47,189 bases of DNA, from positions 1-47,189 of the forward strand of contig CACAGG010000005.1 of NCBI GenBank assembly GCA_902531985.1, given 5' to 3'. The stretch's first letter is position 1, and every line of letters begins with the position of its first letter. The DNA is from an uncultured marine group III euryarchaeote. GTDB taxonomy: Archaea > Thermoplasmatota > Poseidoniia > MGIII > CG-Epi1. The translations under genes were made by a program, and so were the position numbers. A model generated the notes under the pieces. It saw only the letters and a list, made by a program, of their open reading frames with translations. It had not been told where the DNA came from and did no database searches. Positions 7,201 through 14,670 of this stretch are shown here, piece by piece.

Positions 7201-9585
7201 GAAAACATAATTGCAACAACTTACCCTGATGAGTGGGACGTTACTTTGTATCAATCATCATCATGTACATCATCATTTAGTGGCAGTATTGGTGCAGGTC
7301 AATCTAAGTATCTTTATCTGTGTGCAGTACCAGATCAAGATTCCGATATAGGGAATTATACAATTTTAACAGAATTCTCACCAAATAGTGGTAGTGAACC
7401 TGCAGAAACAGTTTCTGTTACTTTAGAAGTTGCTTCGCCAAAGAGAGATTTGGAAGCTACAGCTATCGATAGCGCTAAGGAAATTTATCCTGAATATGAG
7501 GGATCTACAACTCAGAATAGCGTAAAATTCAAAGTTAAATTAGACAACACTGGGTCGAATTTGGATAAATTTATACCTGAAGTGGAGAGCAGTCTTGAAG
7601 ACGATTGGTCCGTTACATTCTGGCAGGACAGTTCAAAAACTCAAACTTGGCCAACTAGCGGTGTTGAAATTGAAGACGGCGAGCTAGACGATCTTTGGGT
7701 GTTTGTAGAAGTTAATGATGAAGCTGATGAAGGTAATGAGACTATAGAAATCTCAATACGTGATGAAGAGGATGATCCTAATGCACGTGCAGAAATTAGT
7801 TTAACTGTAACTGTTCAAAGGCCAGAGATAATGATTTCTGCTTCAAAAATATCGTTAGAGATTGATGGTGAAGTAGGAAATGCTTCAACAGTTAAAGAGG
7901 AAGATACCCTTGTTATTTTAGTTGACGTAGAAAACACAGGAACTGCAGATGCAGATGATGTTCGAATAGAAGTTTTCTATTATCCAAAGAAATCACCAGA
8001 AACGCAAAATGAAATTGATAATTTATTGATTGCAGGCTTTGAACTTGATGAAGGTAAAAACACGTACATCAAGACATTGTATGACAAGACAACAAATATT
8101 AAATCTAAGAATTTGAAATCTATTGCTTCAGATGATTGGTTGATTGAGGGTGGAGAATGGTATGTGGAGGCCCGAGCTGATTATGATGAAGACAATGACA
8201 ATGGCGAAATCTTAGAGCCCAATGAGAATAACAACGATGCACGATATTCAGAATTATTGAGAGTTAAACCAGATTTAATTATTGATACTATGAGAGTAGA
8301 TAGCAAATACAGTGGAGAATCTGCTCAAACACCTAATATTGATGATATTGTAACCTTCACAGTTACGGTAAGTAATACTGGTGCAGCAGATGTTAAAGGC
8401 GCTCGTTTGTATATTACAGCAGATAGTAGCGAAGATAATGAAATATTGAAAGATCGTACAAACAAAGACCATGTTGAATTCGATGTCGATGCAGGTGAAA
8501 CAACAGATGTCCGATTCCGTTGGAAAGCAACTGAAGAGGAATGGAGTTCCTTTAGAGCTGAAGTTAACCCCGTTTGTGAAGATTATAACATTCAAAGCTT
8601 CGAGTGTGAATCAGATGGAGACGGCTTTGCAGCTGAAACAGACCGCATGTTTGACGAATTAGGACGTTATGCAGATAATGAATATCCACGTACTGGCGTG
8701 TTTGAACAAAATGAGGTAGAGGTTAAGTTTGAAACTTTACCAGATTTCAGAATTAAGAAAGTTGCAATGGATCCTCGTGACCCCGAAGTCGGTGAGAGTG
8801 TTGAAATCACAGTTACATTGGAAAACATAGGTAATGCAGATTGGCAAATTAGTTCTAAACCATTGACAGTTAAGTTTGAAGATGGAACCGGTAACGAGTG
8901 GACTAGTTCAGTTGGCGAGTCTATTAATCAAGCAGATACTACAGAAGTGAAATTCACTTGGAAGGTTCCAGATGAAGATAACAAAGATGAACTTACCTTG
9001 ACTTGGACTATTGAAGCAGGAACTGGTAGTTTTGAAATCAAACAGTGTAATACTTGTGATGACTTTACTCTAGGTGGCGGTACGGATAATGATGAATATA
9101 CTCAGGAGTTAGAACTTGTACTTCCTGCAGTTCTCGGCGAGATAGAGTTCATTAATACATTGACTGAAAGAGAATTAGTTAAAGGAGTGCCATTATTGTG
9201 GCCAGTAGCAATTATAGTAGGAGCAGTTGTTCTTGGAATGGTAGCAGTCCCTATTCTGAGAAGAAGAGGAGGAAGTTCTTCATCACCAGATTCAGAAGGT
9301 TCAGACGACGAAGATTCAGGTGAAGATGCATCCGCAGAAGAAGCTGCAGTTCCTTCAAAAATAGGAGTAGTTATAGTTTCATCAGTTGATGGTAAGACTG
9401 CAAATGTGAAGGTTCCTTCAAATATGCCTGTTAATAAATTATTACAAAATTGTATTGAGAAATTCCAATTACCACATGCTAATTTTGCAGTAATGCTCAA
9501 TGGAGTACCCGTGGATGTTAATTTGTCATTGGCAGACGCAGGTTTGACAGATAGTTGCCAAATAGATTTAGTCCCACTTGAATAG
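4258..9585 (+). CDS. Giant surface protein: NEW3/CARDB-like repeats, TM anchor and cytosolic ubiquitin-like domain
   Basis: The 1775-residue protein begins with a signal peptide ending around NASADA (about residue 32). A long ectodomain follows, built of tandem beta-sandwich repeats of about 100-130 residues. Early repeats have the NEW3/COG1361 pattern (ENTGDNDDTYD, NKGNAVDTF, NDGNGEDDIS, NEGTGVDTF). The last three are CARDB-like (VENTGTADADDVRIEVF, VSNTGAADVKGARL, LENIGNADW). One transmembrane helix (about 1645-1668, WPVAIIVGAVVLGMVAV) and RRR end the outer part. An acidic Ser linker then leads to a C-terminal beta-grasp domain (about 1698-1775) resembling ubiquitin/YukD (VKVPSNMPVNKLLQNCIEKF, SLADAGLTDSCQIDLVPL). 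A surface-layer or adhesion role is inferred; the cytosolic tail is unusual. Confidence 0.85.
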   Translation: MSLNYNKQLVNTLAFVLLCVGFLLISGNASADAYDHKMTVSPSTQSGDPEEQLQYTITIENTGDNDDTYDMTVTNSTIPTGYTAFILPSSLAVEEDESGTATLFVKIANRTTNTAEGGDTAQITFKSTSQNVDGKSKTQTASLTVNNVYGTTLTPSVGEQTVNPNENVKFQVSVKNSGGNTEDSVTISFSANGVDSWDITPQPSTLTLDINEIGYFNLSVTPDIEATAGLKSISIISTSEDGQTVASTSVTVKVNQLPALQVDKVGSSSKDVEAGKRVYYSFEVINKGNAVDTFNLAVDTSSLPEGWDASLDQDKISNLGVDDNITLTDVLVVKAPDNAVAESETSIIVTISSDFNSSVNSTYTSRSTVLQKFEPKISIVGEDTMSGKPEEQVNFTIKVENDGNGEDDISLTLMGGNSSWGQLGDSAFTLSAGANATTTLRVTPPKDTEAKNGYILIVKATSEDDTTSASRNTFINVEQIFEVSVQVAGDSSKKGDPGDELTYSITVKNKGNGEDTVSLTLEGDKASWGSIIDEVELTSGESTSVNLTVNIDDDATVGDNDIVVRGTSEDNPSANDTGTVKVTVNKQFKVDVVVSSKSGDPGSTITYPVRVQNEGTGVDTFSVTIDDYPEGWSVDPVSFQVEDIEAGGEQIVNLNVSIRSGEDNKAFSINLTASSDEARKENPPKYVNTTVSIITIVNQEYWIELDLDDPGDINVAATVGIPTSVDFDVVNKGTGEDVVSLTATGPEGWTSVSFSSNYVSVAENGQEEVSLFITVPEDTADQVYDIVVTGVSDCDTCDEEGARSNYAITFKVDVTLSRGVEISADVIQVSKLPGAVANFTVDLKNAGDGSDTILLSILDDDLSWASLNRTQVSLDKEGTGSVVVSVSLPTYNLTELSNQERTALQGSSYEITIKAKSAGDLSVSQNVELTTNIGQIYGASIEVIGDKSVTSYPSTETDDSERTEKFTFKLTNTGNKQDVIDENIIATTYPDEWDVTLYQSSSCTSSFSGSIGAGQSKYLYLCAVPDQDSDIGNYTILTEFSPNSGSEPAETVSVTLEVASPKRDLEATAIDSAKEIYPEYEGSTTQNSVKFKVKLDNTGSNLDKFIPEVESSLEDDWSVTFWQDSSKTQTWPTSGVEIEDGELDDLWVFVEVNDEADEGNETIEISIRDEEDDPNARAEISLTVTVQRPEIMISASKISLEIDGEVGNASTVKEEDTLVILVDVENTGTADADDVRIEVFYYPKKSPETQNEIDNLLIAGFELDEGKNTYIKTLYDKTTNIKSKNLKSIASDDWLIEGGEWYVEARADYDEDNDNGEILEPNENNNDARYSELLRVKPDLIIDTMRVDSKYSGESAQTPNIDDIVTFTVTVSNTGAADVKGARLYITADSSEDNEILKDRTNKDHVEFDVDAGETTDVRFRWKATEEEWSSFRAEVNPVCEDYNIQSFECESDGDGFAAETDRMFDELGRYADNEYPRTGVFEQNEVEVKFETLPDFRIKKVAMDPRDPEVGESVEITVTLENIGNADWQISSKPLTVKFEDGTGNEWTSSVGESINQADTTEVKFTWKVPDEDNKDELTLTWTIEAGTGSFEIKQCNTCDDFTLGGGTDNDEYTQELELVLPAVLGEIEFINTLTERELVKGVPLLWPVAIIVGAVVLGMVAVPILRRRGGSSSSPDSEGSDDEDSGEDASAEEAAVPSKIGVVIVSSVDGKTANVKVPSNMPVNKLLQNCIEKFQLPHANFAVMLNGVPVDVNLSLADAGLTDSCQIDLVPLE

Positions 9586-9594
9586 TAAGGTACA

Positions 9595-10773
9595 ATGCTT
9601 GATGCGTTAGTAGTAGGGGCTGGACCAAGTGGTTCTAGAACTGCTTGGAATCTTTCCAAAGCAGGCTATGAAACTGCCCTAATTGATAGAGTAGAAGTTA
9701 TTGGAGAACCTTGCCAGTGTGCAGGTTTAATTACTCCTAGAACTTTTGATTATCTTGGCTATGAAAGGCCAATATTACAAGAAATGGATGGAGCAAGATT
9801 ATGGGGCCCAAAAGATTCCTACTTAGATTTCCAAGCTTCAGAAACAAAAGCTTTGGTCATAGATAGACCAGATTTAGATAGATCTATTGCAAATCGAGCT
9901 GCAGATTCAGGTTCTCAATTGCTAAGTGGTCATACATATTTAGGCCATGAGAAAATTGACGGTGGAATTAAGGCTAAAATTAAGAATAATGAGGGTAAGT
10001 TTGAGATAAAAACAAAACTTTTGGTAGGTTCAGACGGTCCTTTATCAAGAGTGGCAAAAAATGCAGGAATAAGGAGTAGTAGAGAAGTTCTCACAGCTTT
10101 TGGGGCTGATGTGGAAGGTTATCAGGGTAAAGAAAGTCACGTGGATCTATTCGTAGGCTCAAATCTTGCCCCTCGTTTTTTTGGTTGGGGAATACCTACA
10201 GGCCCGAATGAGGGTCGCATTGGTTTGGCCACTACACTGCCTCACAGACCTATGTCTTTTTTCCGTAACTATTTCAAGAAAGGTGCACCTTCCAAACTAC
10301 TTGGCGGGGCTAAGGTGGTGAATCTTATTAGTGGAATGATTCCATTTGGGACTGCAAATCCAAGTTATACAGATAATGTGATTTTAACAGGTGATGCTGC
10401 AGGTATGGCAAAACCTACATCTGGAGGGGGGATATATTCTGGCTTAATATCTGCAGATGCGGCTTTTGAAATCGCAAATAAGGCTTTCCAAAAGGAAAGC
10501 TTAGATTCACAGACCTTGAGCCCTTACCAAGGATTACTGAAGCAAAGAATAGGTGGTGAACTGTCTAAAGGATATAGTCTTAGAAAGGCGTTTTTGAGTT
10601 TAAATGATGACCAACTGTCTGAGATAATAACAATGCTGGGAGAACCTAAAGTTAAAAAGGCAATAGAAAAAACAGGAGATTTAGATTATGCTTCCTTAGC
10701 TGCCTTTTCTGTACTTAAAGCGCAACCGAAGTTCATTAAATTTGCCCCTTTGCTTCTGAAGCCATTTATTTAA
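9595..10773 (+). CDS. Geranylgeranyl reductase family FAD-dependent oxidoreductase
   Basis: The protein has an N-terminal FAD Rossmann motif VVGAGPSGSRTAWNL (residues 6-20), the GGR signature GEPCQCAGLI (37-46), and the second FAD motif GDAAGMAKPTSGGGI. At 392 residues it has the family length. Archaeal members saturate the geranylgeranyl chains of membrane lipids (digeranylgeranylglycerophospholipid reductase); related enzymes act on menaquinone or other prenyl chains. The ATG follows a short AAGGT element 9 nt after the surface-protein stop, so the two may be cotranscribed. The last 78 nt overlap the antisense end of the next gene. It fits the other isoprenoid genes in the window. Confidence 0.88.
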   Translation: MLDALVVGAGPSGSRTAWNLSKAGYETALIDRVEVIGEPCQCAGLITPRTFDYLGYERPILQEMDGARLWGPKDSYLDFQASETKALVIDRPDLDRSIANRAADSGSQLLSGHTYLGHEKIDGGIKAKIKNNEGKFEIKTKLLVGSDGPLSRVAKNAGIRSSREVLTAFGADVEGYQGKESHVDLFVGSNLAPRFFGWGIPTGPNEGRIGLATTLPHRPMSFFRNYFKKGAPSKLLGGAKVVNLISGMIPFGTANPSYTDNVILTGDAAGMAKPTSGGGIYSGLISADAAFEIANKAFQKESLDSQTLSPYQGLLKQRIGGELSKGYSLRKAFLSLNDDQLSEIITMLGEPKVKKAIEKTGDLDYASLAAFSVLKAQPKFIKFAPLLLKPFI

Positions 10774-11547
10774 TTCAGGATAGTTACCTTCCTCTTCAAG
10801 GTAGAAAATAACAGATAATCCTGCGAATACTATTGTTAGTGAAACAAGGATGTATATTGGCCATTTTGGAATTGGTTTTTTAACTCCAAAAGAAGAATCA
10901 GGTATAATTCCATCGACGCCTAAAATATCTAAGTTTATGTTTCCGAGAGAGTCTGCAGTCACATTAGAAGTGGCTTCTTCCCATAGTTCCATATTCCAAT
11001 GACCTCTGGATTGCATTAATCTAGATGTGCCGTTATAATCAAAACTCATCGAAAATCTAACAAAATAAGTTCCTTCTCTCGTGTCTTCATCTGAAACTAT
11101 CTTAAATTTAAGAGTGAATGTTTCATTTGCTTGAATTGTAGCTAGACTGAAAGTGGCTTGTTCAACTTTATCGTTACTTTCACAAGTTTCCTCTGAATTT
11201 ATTGTTAAGCATTTATTACTAATGTATGGCCGCTCACTGGTAGGTATATTTTCAAATGTTTCACTCTCATCAATATCAGCTCTATGGTAAATTTCAGAGG
11301 TAATACTCACATTCCCTAATTGATATCCATATCTGTTATGTATGTCTAAGACGAAATTATCTTCGTCACCAGGTTCTAATTGAGGCGTTACGAAATTGTG
11401 AAAATTAGGGATGTTTCCGGGATGACTTACGTACGTATCAATCTCACTTTTAACAAGCGGTTGAGAGACCAAAGCAATCAATAAAATAACTCCTAAAATG
11501 TGCCTCATTATTACGTCAATTAAAGCTCCCTTTAAAACCAGTTTCAC
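10696..11547 (-). CDS. Exported single-pass membrane protein with NEW3/COG1361-like ectodomain
   Basis: A signal-type hydrophobic segment (about residues 15-31, MRHILGVILLIALVSQ) is followed by a beta-rich ectodomain. The pattern LEPGDEDNFVLDIHNRYG plus ANETFTLKFKIVSDEDTREG resembles NEW3-like repeats. A transmembrane helix (229-250) and a basic cytosolic tail (KWLQKQRGKFNELRLRFKYR) complete it. The GTG at 11547 is used because it lies 25 nt from the shared TATA box (leaderless). The ATG at 11508 gives a cleaner signal peptide and is a fair alternative. The last 26 codons lie antisense to the GGR gene. Function is unknown; a partner of the neighbouring surface proteins is possible. Confidence 0.7.
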   Translation of the reverse strand: MKLVLKGALIDVIMRHILGVILLIALVSQPLVKSEIDTYVSHPGNIPNFHNFVTPQLEPGDEDNFVLDIHNRYGYQLGNVSITSEIYHRADIDESETFENIPTSERPYISNKCLTINSEETCESNDKVEQATFSLATIQANETFTLKFKIVSDEDTREGTYFVRFSMSFDYNGTSRLMQSRGHWNMELWEEATSNVTADSLGNINLDILGVDGIIPDSSFGVKKPIPKWPIYILVSLTIVFAGLSVIFYLEEEGNYPELNKWLQKQRGKFNELRLRFKYRKGS

Positions 11548-11567
11548 TGAATAAGAGGTATGTATTG

Positions 11568-11576
11568 TATTTATAT
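11568..11576. promoter_or_regulatory. Shared, quasi-symmetric TATA box of a divergent leaderless gene pair
   Basis: TATTTATAT is centred at 11572, exactly midway between the GTG at 11547 (minus) and the ATG at 11597 (plus). Both starts are 25 nt from the centre, the usual archaeal TATA-to-start-site distance, so both mRNAs would be leaderless. The box reads as a TATA element on either strand. Confidence 0.6.
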
Positions 11577-11596
11577 GGCCATTCTTTTAGAATATT

Positions 11597-13027
11597 ATGC
11601 GTATATTTAGCATATTAAGCGCTATTTTTCTTGGAGTAATTATTTTTTTGACAATCAATGCGGAAGCTGAGAGTTGCCAATATGAAAATTTTACAGTTGA
11701 AAAAGAGCAAGATTTAATTTTTGAAAATGAAGACATTTGGCTTTGTGGAGATATTTTAATTGATGGACATTTAGTAATTAAAGATTCCAATTTAAATGTC
11801 AACAGAACTTTAGATTTAACTACTTCAGAGATTAGAATAAATCCAGGAGGTCAATTAGACATAATTAATACTACAATAACAACTAGCAGGTATACATTAA
11901 GTGATAACATTACTACTGCTATATCTCCATTTACTTTAGTTTCGGATGCTGGAAACCTATCAATTTATGATTCAACAATTTACTATGGAATGATTTGGTT
12001 AGTTGGAGGAAATGCTGACATTACAGGTTTAGCTTTAGATGGTTTTGGCATGATTAACTATGGCATTTTTTCAGAAGATACAAATCTTACGGCTTCGGGT
12101 GTCAACATACGCAATTATACGCTGGGATTACGATCGATAGGGACAGAACCTGACCTGGAATCCATATTTTACTATAATTGTAGTACTCAAATGACACAAG
12201 AGTGGTGGATTACTTTTTCAGCTTTAGAATCTTCAACAAACTTGCCTATTGAAGGATTTGAAGTAAGACAGTGGAATGGTGAAATACTTGTAGGGTCTTG
12301 GAATTGGGCAAAGCAGTATGAGATAGATGGCGATGGACAAATAAGAGATCACCAATCTAGATTTACGTTTTACTTGAATCTCGGTTTCGGATACGTGGAA
12401 AAGTCTTGGGAGGGCTATGTAAGTAATAACACACACTTAGTTGAATATTTTGATTTAAATCATTCAAATGTGAAGTTTCAATCAGGCCTTATTTTTGTTA
12501 ATGAAATAGAGTATGTGGTAGGTGAAAAAGCACCCAAGTACTCTAATGTTAACTTTAGTTTTTCCATACTTAATCCTACAGATATTAATTTCAATAATTT
12601 GTATGTAAATCTCTTAATTAATACAGAAATTACTTCCTCAAGGACGAGCATACCACTTTATTCAAATGCTTTGCAAATTGCTAATGTATCTTGGGTTGCA
12701 TCTCTTGAGGGGCCACTTTCACTATCTGTAGAATCAGTTATTGTTGATTATAGTGACAATTCAACCGATGATTATACTATATCCTTGAACAAATTCATAG
12801 AGATTGAATCTAGAGGTGAGTTTTCAAAGTCGGACGGTTCCTGGCTTGGTTTATTTGCTATTTTTGCGATAATGAGTTTATGTAGTTACATAATTTACAC
12901 AGGTATGGAAGATGAAGTTACCGACTCATCTAAATCAGACGATAAAATCAATGAACCTGAGCAGAATAGTGAGGATGAAGATAAAAGGGAAATGGCTGTC
13001 CCTGACGAGGCTTCAGAGGAAGATTAA
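11597..13027 (+). CDS. Exported beta-helix-like membrane-anchored protein with acidic cytosolic tail
   Basis: The signal peptide (residues 1-24, ending NAEA) leads to a region of repeated short beta strands (ILIDGHLVIKDSNLNV, LTTSEIRINPGGQLDIINT). This is reminiscent of right-handed beta-helix surface proteins. A later beta-sandwich-like part (about 300-400) has the look of an NEW3/CARDB domain (NFSFSILNPTDINFNNLYV). One transmembrane helix (about 414-436) precedes a 40-residue tail very rich in Asp, Glu and Ser. I do not recognise a specific family. It ends 6 nt before kae1 and so may be cotranscribed with it. Confidence 0.72.
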   Translation: MRIFSILSAIFLGVIIFLTINAEAESCQYENFTVEKEQDLIFENEDIWLCGDILIDGHLVIKDSNLNVNRTLDLTTSEIRINPGGQLDIINTTITTSRYTLSDNITTAISPFTLVSDAGNLSIYDSTIYYGMIWLVGGNADITGLALDGFGMINYGIFSEDTNLTASGVNIRNYTLGLRSIGTEPDLESIFYYNCSTQMTQEWWITFSALESSTNLPIEGFEVRQWNGEILVGSWNWAKQYEIDGDGQIRDHQSRFTFYLNLGFGYVEKSWEGYVSNNTHLVEYFDLNHSNVKFQSGLIFVNEIEYVVGEKAPKYSNVNFSFSILNPTDINFNNLYVNLLINTEITSSRTSIPLYSNALQIANVSWVASLEGPLSLSVESVIVDYSDNSTDDYTISLNKFIEIESRGEFSKSDGSWLGLFAIFAIMSLCSYIIYTGMEDEVTDSSKSDDKINEPEQNSEDEDKREMAVPDEASEED

Positions 13028-13033
13028 ATCAAT

Positions 13034-14017
13034 TTGAGTGACATAATTCTAGGCGTTGAATCAACAGCTCATACAGCAGGTGTTGGGATCATAACTTCAG
13101 AGGGTAAAATTCTTTCTAACCAAAGATCAGTTTACATTCCTGATGAAGGCGAGGGTATACACCCTAGGGAAGCTGCGAATCACCATGTAGAAAAATTCCC
13201 AGAATTATTCAAGAATGCTTTTGAAGAAGCTAGCTTATCACCAAAAGAGATTACACTTGTTTCTTATGCGAGAGGGCCTGGATTGGGTCCCTGCCTTAGG
13301 ACTGGAGCTACAGCAGCCAGAGCCTTTGCCTACACACATAAAATCCCTATTTTAGGAGTAAATCATTGTGTTGCTCATTTGGAGATAGGATTATTGGAAG
13401 GTGCTACAGATCCGGTTTTGCTCTATCTATCTGGGGCAAATACTCAAGTTATTGCATATGCAGAAGGACGCTATAGAGTCTTTGGTGAAACTATTGATAT
13501 AGGTATAGGCAATGGATTGGATAAATTTGCTAGAGAAGCAGGTATGGGTTTTCCAGGTGGTCCTAAACTTGAGAAGATTGCTGAGGGGGACAAATTGATA
13601 GATTTACCGTATTCTGTTAAGGGAATGGATTTGGCATTCTCAGGACTGATGACTGCAGCAAAGCAAAAATTAGACTCAGGTCATTCTTTGTCTAGTGTAG
13701 CCTATTCAGTTCAAGAAACTGCTTTCGCAATGTCATGCGAAGTAGCAGAGAGAGCATTAGCCCACACAGGAAAAACAGAACTAGTTTTGGGAGGTGGCGT
13801 TGCTTGTAACTCACGTTTGAGGGAAATGGCTATGATTATGACTAAAGAGCGTGGTGTCAATTGTTTTGTTCCTGAAAGAAGTTTATGTGTAGACAATGGA
13901 GTCATGATTGGTTGGCTTGGTTATCAAATGATGTCTGCAAATTATCAGCTCGCTGAGGAAGACAATATGGTTAATCAAAAATATCGGACAGATATGGTAG
14001 AGGTAACTTGGAGATGA
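13034..14017 (+). CDS. kae1: KEOPS complex subunit Kae1 (tRNA t6A37 threonylcarbamoyltransferase)
   Basis: Kae1 transfers the threonylcarbamoyl group to A37 of ANN-decoding tRNAs within the KEOPS complex. The sequence has the ASKHA fold start ILGVESTAHTAGVGI. Metal ligands are His111 and His115 in NHCVAHLEIG, Tyr131 in LLYLSGANTQ, and the late Asp in CVDNGVMIG. The usual archaeal length is about 325; this has 327. The start is TTG at 13034, needed to begin immediately before the conserved ILGVEST strand; no ATG lies nearer. The stop overlaps the bud32 start as ATGA, so Kae1 and Bud32 are separate but coupled, unlike the fused form in some euryarchaea. Confidence 0.95.
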   Translation: MSDIILGVESTAHTAGVGIITSEGKILSNQRSVYIPDEGEGIHPREAANHHVEKFPELFKNAFEEASLSPKEITLVSYARGPGLGPCLRTGATAARAFAYTHKIPILGVNHCVAHLEIGLLEGATDPVLLYLSGANTQVIAYAEGRYRVFGETIDIGIGNGLDKFAREAGMGFPGGPKLEKIAEGDKLIDLPYSVKGMDLAFSGLMTAAKQKLDSGHSLSSVAYSVQETAFAMSCEVAERALAHTGKTELVLGGGVACNSRLREMAMIMTKERGVNCFVPERSLCVDNGVMIGWLGYQMMSANYQLAEEDNMVNQKYRTDMVEVTWR

Positions 14018-14616
14018 AATTTAGGGGTGCTGAGGCTATAGTGGAGACTATAGATTGGCAAGGGATTACTGCAATTTCTAAAGTTCGAAATAAGCGAGGT
14101 TATCGTCATCTCTCATTAGAAAAAAGGCTAGTTACAGAGAGATTACGTAGCGAATCACGAATAATGGAAAGGTTACTTTCACAGGGTATTTCTGTTCCAG
14201 CAATTTATAGCGTGAATCCGGTAGAAAATAGCATTATTATGGAATTTATTGATGGACAGACATTGGAAAGGGCATTGCGAACTGATGTTTTCAATTCACA
14301 TCTTGAAGATTTAGCTTATTTATTGTCTAAAATTCATTCTTTAGGAGTGATCCACGGAGATCCCACTACGAGTAATTTTTTAGTTAAAGATCAACTATAT
14401 GCTATAGATTTCGGTTTGGCTAGTATGTCCGATGATCCCGAGGGCAGGGCTTCTGATCTACGTGTTTTTTTGGAATCTTTAGATTCGCATCATTCTGAAA
14501 TAAATGGTAGAGAAATATTTCTTGATGCCTATTCTAAATGGAAAGATTCTAAAGCAGTACTTGAAGCCTTAAATGTGTTAGAATTAAGAGGGCGCTATAA
14601 CCTCATGAGGGGCTAG
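14014..14616 (+). CDS. bud32: KEOPS complex kinase/ATPase Bud32
   Basis: This small 200-residue RIO-like kinase has the motifs of Bud32: KVRNKRGYRH (23-32), the catalytic loop VIHGDPTTSNFLV (112-124) and IDFG (131-134). As a KEOPS subunit it acts as an ATPase that supports Kae1. I chose the ATG at 14014, which overlaps the kae1 stop (ATGA) and has GAGGT about 10 nt upstream; a TTG two codons earlier is possible. The C-terminal basic tail (LRGRYNLMRG) is typical of the family. Confidence 0.94.
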   Translation: MKFRGAEAIVETIDWQGITAISKVRNKRGYRHLSLEKRLVTERLRSESRIMERLLSQGISVPAIYSVNPVENSIIMEFIDGQTLERALRTDVFNSHLEDLAYLLSKIHSLGVIHGDPTTSNFLVKDQLYAIDFGLASMSDDPEGRASDLRVFLESLDSHHSEINGREIFLDAYSKWKDSKAVLEALNVLELRGRYNLMRG

Positions 14617-14670
14617 GCGCAGTGTAATAATCCCCCTACCATTACAATAATAGTTAAGGTAGGTGACAAT

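Noticed and set aside
9102-9659. 185-aa open frame antisense to the surface protein end
   Set aside because: Composition is the mirror of the Ser/Asp-rich coding strand and no export signal or motif is present.
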